Positions 52,270 through 64,000 of a stretch of DNA of 64,000 nucleotides are shown here, in pieces (positions within the stretch are counted from its first letter, which is position 1; each line of letters starts with the position of its first letter). The notes under the pieces were generated by a model. That model saw nothing but the letters and a program-made list of their open reading frames with translations. It made no database searches and was not told the origin of the DNA. The position numbers were made by a program, and so were the translations under genes. Source of the stretch: Onchocerca lupi (Eukaryota; Nematoda; Chromadorea; Rhabditida; Onchocercidae); assembly GCA_028564675.1 (NCBI GenBank), contig JAOVVO010000260.1:1-64000 (forward strand), written 5' to 3'.

Positions 52270-53568
52270 TCAAGAGGAAGTAACCATAGTATATATCATA
52301 GAGTACAAATAATAAAAAAAAGATATGAGATAGAATCCAAGCTTTATCCAGCCTTCTCTAAGCGCTTTTTGAAGTTCATCCTTGTTTAGGATCGTGGTCG
52401 GATCATATATTCCTGGTCCAGTCATGATGGGACGTTGAATATATCTAAGAAAAAAGTATGTTTGAAAAGTCCATATTAATAGAATTACAATTAATCTGAA
52501 AAAACATGATTTTTTTTCTCGCTTTATAATTCATGCATACGAGTCAGCACAAAAAAACGGAAAACTAGTAGTAGAATGGAAGAATTAAATACCTATGAAT
52601 ATGATATGCAATAAGGGGTATGTTCCAACAAAGTCCACCAAGTTGAAACGATAAGACGAAAAGAAATGTAAGGATGAAGTGAAGCAAATACTCTGGTAAA
52701 ACCAACTAAAAAAATTCATTAAGAACTGAAGTAGATACACTTCAAAAAAACAGAATAGAAATAATACTTTGCATATGAATAGCACATAAAAATTTTTTAA
52801 AGTTGAAATTAACAATTTGAATGATAATCTTTAATGGATTTAGCTAAACAATCCCAAGAACTCACCAACAGTACCGTTCAACTTAATTCAGCTTACGAAT
52901 AGCATATATGCTACTAATAACTCTTTAAAGACAAAAAAATAAAGCAGACCTGGTTCAAACTATTGCACTGTTCTATTGGATTTTTGTAGTCTGTCTTTAA
53001 CTCATCAATACAGATAACCTGAAATAAGAACAAAATGCAATGCCTTTAACTCGAAAAAACATTCTTATTGTCTTTGCTGTATTGCATTAATCTTGATATC
53101 TTGATACGCTATTACATATTGTTTCTAGATGGTCACAAATAATGTTGAGGCAGTTGTAAAAATCTGATTCTTCTATTGAAGCCAAGAATGAGCAGGGAAA
53201 AAGTGTAAGAAACGCGGGAAACATGCTTTATCAAATTTGTTTTTACAACTTTTCGTTTGTGTTAAAGAACTTCTACAAAATTCAAAAAACAGTTTTGACG
53301 TACTCCTGTTAAAATATTCCTGCAATATACAACACATGATAATTCAGAAAAGTAAGAGAGACGAAATAAGCATAGACATTTATAATTTTTTCTTTTGTAC
53401 CATTTATGATAAGTGATATTTACAAGATTATGTACTAAAATTATATGTAAATTCTGTCAGTCTCGAAAACATTATAATTAAACTTACTGTGAATATGGCA
53501 AAGAAAATGCAAAATGCCACTGCGAATAGAGAAAAAAGATAACAAAATGCAGCAAATGTAAAAGCCAT
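52270..53568 (-). CDS. cni-1: Cornichon family ER export cargo receptor
   Basis: Cornichon proteins are small polytopic ER membrane proteins that recruit cargo (growth-factor precursors, AMPA-type receptors) into COPII vesicles. Exon 1 (53488-53568) reads MAFTFAAFCYLFSLFAVAFC then IFFAIFT, the first membrane segment. Exon 2 (52950-53018) is VICIDELKTDYKNPIEQCNS then LNQ, the family signature loop. Exon 3 (about 52591-52707) is LVLPEYLLHFILTFLFVLSF then WNIPLIAYHIHR. The last exon (from about 52444 down) is YIQRPIMTGPGIYDPTTI, then ALREGWIKLGFYLISFFYYL and YSMIYTMVTSS. This is close to human CNIH1/2 over its whole length, about 145 residues. A TTTCAG at 53607-53612, 38 bases before the ATG, looks like a trans-splice acceptor. 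Confidence 0.96.
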
Positions 53569-55240
53569 GATGAGCAACTGGTCGCCAACTTTCAAATTCC
53601 GAGAATCTGAAACAGTAATTTTGAAAAAATAGTAAAATGACAAAAGTATGGAGATGATAATGCAAATTTGAAATAAAAAAAAAAAAAATTATTGGTCTAA
53701 TATTTATATGTACTTCAGAAATTACTAATTCCATATCCAAAGGGATACGAGAACTGCAGTGGCTCCAAATTGGAAAAATGAAATAGAACGGGCATTTTCA
53801 TCGGGGACAAACGATTTGAGTACATTGAGGAAAACCAATGGAGGTTACATCTGATAAATTCTGCCACACTAAATAACTAAACATTCTCAAGATCTGATAA
53901 AAAAAAAACTGACTAGTCAGTACAATCAAACAACCCATATAAATTAGCTGCAAAAAATTCTACTTGCAATTTTGACTTCTCCACTCTGTTAATAGCCTCT
54001 TTTTTCTCTTTCTACTTAAAAGTTCTCATCATATCTTTCTAGAAATATCCTAATTCTTCCTTGCTCGCTAAAATAAACACAAATCCCTCTTATTAACGTT
54101 ATCCAGAATTTGAATACTAATGAAAATTTGTAATTCATTCAGTTTTATTATTTCCTTAACCAATACAGAGATAAAACAAGAAGCACTAATGATTGCGCAC
54201 ACAGCAGCTTTGGAATTTTCGTGTATCATCTTCAAATTACAATCCTGAAATAATTTAAAACAAAAATCTGAGTGATGGAATTCAGTCCTGTCGAATTCAA
54301 AAATGTTGTTTTGAATCAGATCAAAAATGTTGTTAACAATAACGATATTCCACGTGTAATTAATACACATGTAATACTAAGACACTCATCTTTTCATATA
54401 ATAAAATTATTTACCAGAAAAATTCAAATAAAATAACAATACTGCAAATTTGAGAATATCAGACAATAATGAAAGAAGATCATCTAAATTGGAATCAAGT
54501 TGGATTGATGCCTTAGTTTAATATATCTTTGAAAATATATAACAAAGCCGCTGACGATAAAATATGTAGAAATATCCAACCAAATTGCCACTACATATTC
54601 TGTACATCTAACAACACGAAATTCATCTCGTCGTAAGAATTCAAAAAATAAATAAAAATAAAATAAACAAATAAATAAATAAATGATAAAAATTGGATGA
54701 ATCGACAATGCTTCTCAAAAGAAGCAATACATTTTATGACTTCAGCGCATTACAAAAATGAGTGATTCGTAGTTTTTTATCATAACAGTGCGACGCAGGT
54801 AATGAATATTACAAAAGTAAAAATCACACTGTTAAAAGTTTCTAACCTGAAGTTTTTTTTTCTTTCAAAAAATAAAAATTACAAACAAAAAATCGCTCCA
54901 AATACGTGTTCTTAAATGTGAGAGAACTTGAATTTGCCTGAAATTTAAAATATTTATGCAAAAAATCAGTTCTTTATTGATAATAATATCATAGTTGCAT
55001 TAATTCATTGGGAAACTATGGAACAGATGGAAAAAAGCATACATGAATTCTATAAAAAATTCATCATAATAATACAGGGTGAATATTTCTTTTATCAACT
55101 TATCTAAATGTGCGTTTAACCACCGGTTTTCTATTTAATATAATCTTAAATTCATTGCTTCCAGCTTTTTAAAAAAAAACCCATGATCTAATACTTTGTA
55201 TTTTTTGTATAGAATTTCGTCCATTTCTTTTGAAAGAAAT

Positions 55241-55364
55241 GGCAGGCATTTGCAAAGCACGATGAGAATTATATGCCTTTAATGGCAGGTATTTGCAAAG
55301 CACGATGAGAATTATATGCCTTTAATGGCAGGTATTTGCAAAGCACGATGAGAATTATATGCCT
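55241..55364. repeat. 43-bp tandem repeat, about 2.9 copies
   Basis: The unit starting GGCAGGTATTTGCAAAGCAC and ending ATATGCCTTTAAT begins at 55241, 55284 and 55327. The copies differ by only one base (C or T at the seventh position); the third copy ends before its last bases. Recent local amplification. Confidence 0.9.
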
Positions 55365-57784
55365 CGGAAGTAAGTAATAAGAAAAAGGAAATTCGAGAAT
55401 TCTGGAGTTTCAATTCTGTAGCGTTCTACGACCTTCTAAATTCAAGCACTGGAAAAGAAAAAAAAAACGATAAAATAATCTCAAAAAGCACTCGTAGTCT
55501 TTCACTAAGAGATCTCTGATTGAAAATTAAAAACAGACATTTACCCATGAATGACCAAATCATTTTTTGCGGCGCATTTACGCAACTATATAGAAAATTC
55601 CTCAGCTTTGTACCCCTGCAAGAAAAAAATCTGAAGTGCTTTAATTCCACTAGACAATTCATCACAAATAATATCATCCTACAGTGGAAATAACAGATGA
55701 CAAGATGGCACTTCCAGTTTACAATGATGTTACAAAGGAAAAGAAGGAGATGTATAGAAGAAATGTATTCATAAGTTTCAAGAAGTTTAAAAAGTAGCGC
55801 TGAATATTGTTCGCCAAGAAGTTTTTGAAGAATCAATCAAGGCTGTGGCAAAGTGCAATAATCCAAAAACATCAAAAGATGTACATAAAAAAAATCTAAA
55901 GATAAAAATAATGATGAAGATTGAAACAAAGAACTAAACTGCAAAACCTTTTATAAGTTGTCGTCCCCATAAAAGATACTGGAGCTCAAAGTTAACTTCT
56001 TGAAGATATGTATTTCATGAATGGAAACAAATCTTTTGAACGTATAAAATTTCAATGTTGTATAATATCTTAATGTCATCATTATAAATTTGACCATTTC
56101 ATTGGATGACATGAATATTTCTGAAAAAAAAAATCATTTCCGTCGAGAAATAAATTTTTGTTAAATATAAAAAAGTATTAAAAACAAAAGAGGCAAATTA
56201 GACCGTGATGTGTTTCTTGTTTACAAAACTTTATTGAAATGTACATCAAATTGCACCTAAACCAATGGGCATATGCCCTGAAATTCAGTACGAAATACTG
56301 GATGTTATAAAAAACTAAGTAAATGGCCGAAGAAACTAACTGAATCGAGAGACACAAAATATTCAAAAAATGTTTCATAACTATCTTCATTTTAATTCCT
56401 GAAAGAAACGCTCTCACAAACACATATTTTAAGAAAATATCGGTAAAAAACAAAGCCATAAGTGCAGTCATTTACATGAATAAAAATGTAAATGTTCCTT
56501 TGTTCAAGATCTTAAATCTTCGAAAATTCTTCATCGATTGCTGTGAAATTTTGACACAACGTTGCAAGGCGCTTATTTTTATATACACGCGCTGTTGTGG
56601 CTCAGTCTAGTTAACTGGAAAAGATCCAGTTGGGATGATATACAACAGCTCTTATGACGATATACAAATATCATCCTCTTATGACGATATACAACAGGAA
56701 GAGTTGTATATCCTTCCAAGCTGGATTGCATGTGAATGTAATGAACAGGTCTGGATGCTCACACAGAACACAGTGACGAACATACGTAATTGCATTTTGA
56801 GCGTGCTCATGCATATGACATGGACTGCTGTATATGAAGATGGCTTCATCGTTAGTCTTCCATCGTTATTGCATTAATGTCATTTAAAACTGCACCTCGC
56901 AACTGAATGTATTCTTTAGAGCGAAGCATGGTCTGCTTCAAACGGATGAATATCAAACGTTCTGTTTCAATTTTTGCATGCATCCTACAATATTGCTGTG
57001 GCAACGCGTGGCTGGGACAGTTCTTTATAAATATATTTCCAGTCTAACAATATGTATCTGAATTGCATGTTTCACATCAAATCATTCAGCTTTCAGGGCA
57101 ACGAAATCCATAACATTATTTATATTAAAGTGGAAGGTGATTATATTTTCTAACCAAATTTGAAACAAATTTGGAACAATAACATAAACTAGCTTGCATT
57201 GCACAACAGAATTATACAAATTTGCTTCCATTTCGTTTTAATTTCAGCTTATCAAAACATGCAGCTATTTAATTAGAATAACACAAGTTCTGGATCTAAT
57301 AATACCTTGACGCAATGAATGGATCCATCGAACTTTGGAAGAAATTCATCTTATTCATTCTCATTTTGTAGATTATTGTGAAAATATGTCGTTCAGTTGA
57401 ATCGGGAATTCTATAATTTGGTGTTTGCTATTAATAGTGTTTTCAAATCTAAAAGACAGCAACAGTATTAAAAGTATTCACTTTCATGTGAACTTAATCC
57501 AAAAAATAGCAGGTTATCCGGCCACTGAATACTCTCTCGTGATAGAGTGATAACCGTAAGATACACAAGATTGAAAGCAGCATCGAAAAAAGTGCTTACA
57601 ATATGATCATTAGATCTATTTACGGATTATAGGTAACAAAAGCCTTAACTGTATCACATTTGCAATTGTGTCATCTCGGCTTGCTTATGCATCAGTGATC
57701 TATCTCGACGTACCGCCACTAATAAAGAAAAATTTAGACAGAATTTTGCAGCATATGGATGCACTCTCAGAATATAATACTCAC

Positions 57785-57896
57785 TGTATCATACTGTCTA
57801 AGACCAGGAAAAAGGATTCGGACGAATAACGACCAGTCCATCCACTCCCATGTAACCGACTTCTTCGTCCTTTCAACGCATAGCTAGATCCAAACG
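57785..57896 (-). other. Candidate internal exon, product unknown
   Basis: Minus strand: acceptor TTGCAG at 57902-57897, then an open frame starting FGSSYALKGRRSRLHGSGW and ending LVLDSMI, then a near-ideal GTGAGTATT donor at 57784. The composition is rich in Gly, Ser and Arg and unlike the neighbourhood. No partner exon in a matching frame was found, so this may be a decayed gene or chance. Confidence 0.3.
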
Positions 57897-58888
57897 CTGC
57901 AACATTTCAATATAACACTGCAACGATTGCTTTTTATGCAAATATAAGGCTCATCGATTGCTGTGAAAATGAATGATCGAGGAGATTTGGTATTCTTTAT
58001 GGTTTCTGCATCGATTGTAGCTCTCGGAGGTTAGATTATGAGGCTGGTGCTTGTCATCCTAGGAGTTCTCTCTCAACTTAGGATTTTGTTGTTTGAGGTC
58101 TTTGTGAAGTTTGAAATCATTAGTTTGCTCGAAACATTAATTCTTTAGAATTACCTGAAATGAAATGTTATCAGAGAAAACTAAGATTATTTATCACCCA
58201 AAGCTGTAGAATTATTTTTGTACCCTCAGATAAAGCTAAAGATATGAGTAGGAAAGTGCTGTACGGAGTAGTAAGCAACAAGAAAATGAGACCTTCAGAA
58301 AGTTTATGGATTATTTATGTATACTTTACTTGCTTGCTCACTAATAGAGGCTAGAACAGGCTATCAGATATGGTATTAAACAAATGAAGCGAAACAATCA
58401 ATATATTTACCGTCCATATGGACTCTTTCATGATAATCGTTTATCATCTTAACATTAAGCTTTTCATTCTCCGTTTTTTATACCAAATCTTAAAGTGACT
58501 GGAAAGATTAGTGATTGATACTTTTTCATGAAAAAGTCCTTCTGAAGATTTTTTTAAATTATGTTGCAGGATAAATCGTGTAAATTGGTATTCGGTTTTA
58601 GTTCATTGTGGTTCTATGTGTATTTGTTTAGATATGATTATCAGTTGAGAAGTTGGGGAAAGCATATTTACAAGTGATCGAAGAATTTATTAATATGTAA
58701 GCAAGTATGTTTTCTGTTAATCTTTGATAGTGTTACGAAGAAGATAAATAGTTGTTCGAACAGGACATGTGAATTAAGACACTGAAACTTGCTTGCGAAT
58801 CAAAGGACCAATAATTTTGCAAGCATAAGATGTCATATTGGCTTTGGGTAGAGTTATTTCACTACGATATTATTTTCTAGACTGAATA

Positions 58889-61071
58889 ATGGAAGGCTCA
58901 ACATCTTGTACTTCCGACAGTGATGTTGCGAATATTTCACGAGAATCAGAAACTGTATGTTTTTTTCTTTTTCTCAGGTGCTAGCTCCTGATTTGTATTG
59001 TTTAATAAATCTCTAATGATTCAACTCCATTAATTTACAAAGAGTTTCGTTTTACTGAGACGATTATGTGCATATAAGAACAAAAGCACCATCGTTGCGA
59101 AAATAAAACATATACTCCATTAGAATTTAAAAAAGCTTAGTATTTAAATGCAGATGATCGAAATGCGCAATGCAGCAACACCAGCTTCGGGTAGCAACAG
59201 TTCGTCATTTATAAATGAAGCTCCAAGTCCTTTGGGACATCTTGATCCGCACAGGTCTTCTCTTTTTTGATTAATTTGTTTTTAATTTGTATTTAAGCAT
59301 AAAATTTATGATAGGCATTTTGAGTTTTCATACAGACATTTGCTTGCTTTCTTTTCGAAGATGAGTTTGAATGTTAAAAGAGCGTTTGGATGTTGAATGT
59401 TCTTTATTGCTTTTATAATATTTCACAGTTTCGTAATTCCATAGTATTTGAGTTTCACTGCAGTCAAGGGCGATCAGTATTTTTAGATTGAGGGACATGG
59501 TGGTTGATAAGCAAGCAGCATGTCAGAAACAGGTCGAATCTCCCTACAAACAACCTGTATGTCTTATTTATAAGCTAGTGTTAAATGTATAGAGCCAGAT
59601 TCCGTTGAGAATAATTAAAGATTTGTAAAAAGCTCTTTCATCATATAATTTGCTATAATTCAAACTCTTATAATCTGCAGTTCCTGCTTCTTTTCATTCT
59701 TTCTTTTCAAGACAGATGGATTTTTTATATTAATCTTGAATATTGTAGTACTGGACGTCTTCCCCTGCTGATCCTTCCCAGTCACCGTCAAATATTCGTT
59801 CAGCATCCACTAATTCAAGTTCTCCATTAACACCAATCATGCAGCCGCCCAGATTACCGAGTAATTTTCAGAAGAATTTAGATAGTATTAGATATACATT
59901 TTGAAACATGTTTTAGGCAGTGAAATTAGAATCTGCTGTTTCACCAATTATCAGAAATATTCTCTGCTAAGAAATAATGGAAATTAAACTTTTAAGCGTT
60001 TATATTAAAATTATAAACCAATCAGTTTAGTGTTTCATCCTTCTTTCATCTTTTTAGGTACAGTGCGTGATTCAGCTTTGTTATCTCCGAATGCTACACG
60101 TACTCCCGCGCAACAGCAGTCGCTAGGAATGTGTTTGCCAGGTTATTTTTAAAAAATTTTTGTTATTTCAGCTCTACAAATTTCTTGTCGTATAACAGTT
60201 ATAAATTTCAATTTAATGACATATAGAGATATGAAATATAAATCTGTTGCAGTGCATCATAGCCCAATGGGAAGTCCAAGTGGTATGCATCCACCACCTT
60301 CGCCATTTATAAGTCATCCTTCCTCAAATGCTTCTCCTTCTCCATATATACAACCACCGCAAACTCCTATTCATTATCAAGCAAATTTGCAAAGTCCAGC
60401 AGGTTGTTTTTTTTTTCTTTTATGTTGTGATTCATCTGAATTCACATCACTCTTAGTATTAACTATTAATATTTTTTCTTGATAGTAAGTAAAAATAAAA
60501 AATACAAAGGAAATTTTAACTAGGAAATTATTGTATCGGGTCCCAATTTTTTTTAGTGGTAGTTCTATGTTAATTAATCTTGTCTTTTCCATAGCTATAA
60601 AAAAAAAAAATTTCCGATGTTGTGATGGCATTTATCATAGATTTCAAGCAAAACGCATATTGTTATGAATTTTTGTTGTATTCTATTCTTCAATAGAGCA
60701 GTAAGTTTTAGGAGTTTTACAAAAATTAATATTGATCAAAACAGGTGTGGGACCATCAAATCACGTTCCCCCCTCACCTCCTTGTGCTCCTTATCTTTCA
60801 CGAATCCCAGCAGTGGGTCCATCCCAACAACAATATTCATGCCATGCACAAATGCAACAGCCTCAATGGACAAGTCAGCAAGCTCAGCAAGTAATATATT
60901 ATCTAAATTGCTAAATTATTAAGATCGATTTTTAAGATTCCTTTGTTTTTATTTTCTTAACTCTACAGAACTGACCTATATTCTTGTCTTCATATAATTT
61001 TCGTTACTCTTTATAGCATTTTGGTTCTGGACCAGTGCATCGTGTTATGATACAACGAGTTCCCTACTCAG
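58889..61071 (+). CDS. Ser/Pro/Gln-rich protein, N-terminal part (family not recognised)
   Basis: Eight exons close exactly in phase: 58889-58954, 59154-59254, 59487-59556, 59749-59860, 60058-60141, 60253-60402, 60745-60890, 61017-61071, giving 261 codons plus one base. The start (MEGSTSCTSDSDVANISRES) follows a TTTTCTAG eight bases upstream, a likely trans-splice site. The product is largely disordered: SPADPSQSPSNIRSAS, NSSSPLTPIMQPPRLPS, HHSPMGSPSGMHPPPSPF, then Gln-rich QPQWTSQQAQQ and HFGSGPVHRVMIQRVPYSG. One more conserved-looking piece is RLRDMVVDKQAACQKQ. Such composition is common in transcription and chromatin co-regulators, but no domain is visible and no function is claimed. The last exon ends in a GTCAGT donor; continuation is either the terminal exon candidate at 62969 or exons beyond the window. 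Confidence 0.72.
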
Positions 61072-62968
61072 GTCAGTAATTCGTTGAAATTTTTCAAAAG
61101 GCAACGGTTGTTTATCGTTTCGGTTGTCAAATGTTTTTTGTTTTATCTTATGCATCCCTTTCTTTGTTTTTACGCTGTTGTTTTCTGTTCTTTTTATCTT
61201 AGTAATAATTAGATAAAGCGGAGTTTTAATATGAATTCGATTTTTTATTTTCATACTTCCAGTAAAGCTTTTAGATGATCAAAATTATGCAGCAGAAGTT
61301 GTAGATATTTTTATTTTGTTTGAAACTGAATAATTTCAATAGCACTTAAGTACTTCATTAAATACATACGCGGGCTGGGATTAATTTTGTTGTTATTAAC
61401 CCATAATTTCAAATTGCGAATTAAGAACTAGCGAGAACGTTTAGTTGAAGAGTAGTTTCGTAAATAACTTTAACAATCCTCATGTTCATTCGATTGACGC
61501 AAAACATTAAACTTTCCAATTTTTGTTTTAATCGGTTCCGATAAGTCCTATTTATTTTAAAAAAAGGTCGACCAAAATTTGATGTTAACTAGTTTCGATT
61601 TTTTTCAAATTCCTTTTTTTTCAATTTCGTTTTTTCTCATATCTTACAATTAATGTATTATTTGAACCCTAACTTTGCAGTTCATTCATTTATTCAAACA
61701 CTTTCTTTTTAATTTCTGTTTTTCTGCTGATATCACATTCAGTTCTCGAAAAAGATACGTTATGCAAAAATAAGGTATCGGAGATACATTATGCATTTTT
61801 AATACACAGTATATTTTCTGATGTTTTATTTTTTTCATTGGTTACATAGAACCAAATTATCCTTGTTGATTTTCTGCTGTATTATTTGAGAGAATTTCAA
61901 AAATAAGTATTAGAAATTTCTCTTCATCTTTGCTTTTCATATCACTAAAAAATTGAATGAAGTTTTTGTGTATAAGTTAAATCCTGTGCGATCATATGAG
62001 TTCGAATCTAGGAGATAATGTGAACTTGAATCGTAATCGTCGTTCCATGCTCTCGTTCTTTCAAAGAAAATGTAAAATATTAATATTTAGTCTGTCATCA
62101 AGTTCTATATCGTTCAAAAATTGGATTCGTTATTGCGAAAAGAACAGTTATTAATTTTGTGGTATCTGCTATAAAATCTATTAATAATTGAATGTTTGGA
62201 ACTTATTCTATCAATGTTTGGGGACTTTCTTTGACTATTTTATACAGAAACTTTTCTTGAAAAAAATAATTCCATTTTGCGATCATGCTGTTGAACATAA
62301 GATTTACTGAAAACATGAAACATAAAATACCTAGTTTTGGATAAAAAAAGCTTTGAAAGATAAAGTGTGAACTGGTGTAAATGAGCGCATAAAATTTGGT
62401 AAATAGATGAAATTGTTATGCATTTTCCATTGCAACTATTGCACGCTTCGCCATTCGTGAATGTTTGCGATCTTTGTGATCAATGAAAACGCGTAATTGT
62501 TCCTTTCTTCTTTGAACATATGTTTTTTCGTCATTCTCAGAACTGCAAACAACAATCTCTTTTGGTTGTCCGCTGACCTTTCTAAAGATATAAGCCTGCC
62601 TTTTTCATTGCTAGTGTTGGGCGTTTTGCAAGTGAAGCTTTTCGAACGGGCAGCTGACTTTTCTGCATAATTCTATATTTACAAATTGTTCCCGAAATTA
62701 GTTGGTAGTTTTACAAGAAATTTTTGAAAGCAGTGATGCTGCCAAGGTTGATAATGAAATTCTGTGATTGCGAGGTACAATACACCCGCTGTAGTGTTAT
62801 ATATGATTCATAATAATTAACTTGTTTTAGAAATTTCCTTTTTTTTTTTTTTTTTTTTGATGGCTTTTACACGTTGCTGTTGTGAAATACTTTGGACTTC
62901 CGGAAATGTGTTTGATTGTTTTACTAAGATATAGTTATTGTAACATCCAGTTTCTTTCTCTTCAATAG
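61072..62968 (+). other. Long AT-rich intron or downstream region
   Basis: About 1.9 kb between the last confirmed exon of the Ser/Pro/Gln-rich gene and a candidate terminal exon. It holds poly-T tracts (for example 62839-62858) and no other supported exon. Confidence 0.4.
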
Positions 62969-63063
62969 TACCATTTAGTTTATTCGAATTTTATATTGAC
63001 TATGATGACTTTGATACTGAAGAAATAAGAAAAGGTGTACAACAGATACATAACTGTCTATAA
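62969..63063 (+). other. Candidate terminal exon of the Ser/Pro/Gln-rich gene
   Basis: A strong acceptor (pyrimidine tract TTTCTTTCTCTTCAATAG) leads into a frame that takes the single G left from 61071 and reads VPFSLFEFYIDYDDFDTEEI, then RKGVQQIHNCL, then TAA at 63061-63063. An AATAAA polyadenylation signal overlaps that stop (63063-63068). Phase agreement has about a one in three chance by luck, so this could be an alternative 3' end or a false exon. Confidence 0.4.
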
Positions 63064-64000
63064 ATAAAGCTTGAATTCATTGAAGTTGAGAAATGGCTGC
63101 TTTCGTTTGTGAGAGAACATTTACATATAACTTTTACGAGAATATTTACAGATGATTCAATAGTATGACAACCTAATTTAACATCTTTTCTGACTAAGAG
63201 AATTACAGAAGGAGCTGTTTATGATAGTTTCTATTGTTTCCTTTTTGAATGAGTAAAAAAGAGAGAAATGAAACTTGTTGTGATTAAAAGAATGCTCTTT
63301 CATATGTCTAATTTGTCTTTTTGAGTCCTGATAAAAAATTCCATTTTTGTCCTATTCATTTTATAAGCGATCATATTCTTGTTTGCAATGTGAATCGAAA
63401 TGATTCAATTTTTGATTGCGTCTAATTTTTGATTTTTTCGAATAATTTAATTTTTGATCGCGCAGATTGATTATCAATTGAAGCGTAATTTCAAGATGTA
63501 TTCGAATTCCTCTTGTAAAAACGTTTTTTAATTGTGGCTTGTGCATTTTAGCAGTAGTTTATAAGTTTAATAATTTTTATTCAAGAAATTTAAGTCAGGA
63601 AGTCGTGTTTTGATTTTTCGTATCTTTTTTAAAGTTTTTTAATTTCGTTTTTTGTAGTTTGCAATTTCTTGATAAGGATAGGAAGATTTTATTTCTAGAA
63701 TGCACATTCTGATAGTTATGATTCTTACTCTTTATCATCTTCATGCAGAAATCTGATTCACGGAGAGATAAAATTGGTGCGATTGTATCACTCAGTTGTC
63801 AATAAATCCATATTATGTACAGATATTTTTATAAATTTTTTCTCTGAGTCATCTTTTCATTTTCGTCCTAGTTGCCATTTATTTGATCAGCAGCTTGTTT
63901 TCCTATATTACATTTTTTTTTTCTTTATGCATACCTTTAATGATTAAAGGATTTGAAATTCAGTTATAATTACATATCCAAATTTATTTGGAATGGTTGA
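63064..64000. other. Right edge, nothing recognised
   Basis: AT-rich sequence with short open frames only. If the plus-strand gene continues past the window, this is intron. Confidence 0.4.

Larger units (their letters stand above)
53569..58888. other. Intergenic, 5.3 kb, with a tandem repeat and weak coding signals
   Basis: No gene can be named. It contains a three-copy 43-bp tandem repeat (55241-55364). Hydrophobic minus-strand frames at about 53720-54700 have some splice signals, and a minus-strand exon candidate lies at 57785-57896. An 80-codon plus-strand frame lies at 56635-56877 (MIYNSSYDDIQISSSYDDIQ...). A 136-codon minus frame at 55426-55836 starts with TTG and has no supporting features. 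Confidence 0.45.

Noticed and set aside
55426..55836. 136-codon minus-strand open frame
   Set aside because: It starts at TTG, is dominated by Leu, Phe, Ile and Cys, has no splice or start context and no recognisable motif; the opposite strand is Lys-rich low complexity, which produces such frames by chance.
56600..56635. tRNA-like start (GGCTCAGTCTAGTT) with a hairpin
   Set aside because: The hairpin AACTGGA/TCCAGTT is real, but no cloverleaf or T loop follows at the right distance.
56635..56877. 80-codon plus-strand frame with a repeated SSYDDIQ segment
   Set aside because: Complete ATG-to-stop frame but without homology, acceptor or promoter context; the duplicated segment reflects a short DNA repeat. 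Kept only as a note in the intergenic entry.

Overview
The window is nuclear DNA from a nematode, most likely a parasitic spirurid or filarial-type worm; the species cannot be named from sequence alone. The support is: very AT-rich DNA, genes split into small exons by GT..AG introns with short TTTCAG-like acceptors, acceptor sites just upstream of several start codons (the pattern of spliced-leader trans-splicing), a near-copy of the nematode SL1 leader embedded in the DNA, and proteins closest to C. elegans (elongation factor 1-gamma, the ROS1-type kinase ROL-3, ODR-2/HOT-type Ly6 proteins). There is no bacterial-style operon, CRISPR array, rRNA or convincing tRNA.

Layout, left to right. A short first exon of a minus-strand gene runs off the left edge (234-305). 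About 6 kb of non-coding DNA follows, with a 360-bp inverted-repeat element (3556-3915). TFIIB lies on the minus strand (6291-8538, eight exons). A gene for a secreted, probably GPI-anchored Ly6/three-finger protein (13192-14716, minus, four small exons) can be assembled across splice junctions. The replisome adaptor WDHD1/AND-1/Ctf4 occupies 18012-25253 (minus). It faces eEF1-gamma (26759-29866, plus) across a 1.5-kb divergent interval that holds puzzling extra coding-like sequence on both strands. A gene-poor stretch holds an SL1-like relic (30905-30926) and a decayed intronless histone H3 copy (33267-33672, minus). A very large ROS1/Sevenless/ROL-3 receptor tyrosine kinase gene fills 34582-50272 (minus). 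Cornichon lies at 52270-53568 (minus). A Ser/Pro/Gln-rich protein of unknown family starts at 58889 (plus) and may end at 63063 or continue past the window.

The genes do not form one pathway. They are housekeeping genes (transcription initiation, DNA replication, translation elongation, ER export) interspersed with two cell-surface genes (Ly6 protein, ROL-3-like kinase). Exon coordinates were derived by hand from splice signals and reading-phase continuity. They are given where phases close exactly, and the large ROS1-like and WDHD1 genes are only partly resolved at exon level. No similarity search was run; family assignments rest on recognition of conserved motifs.
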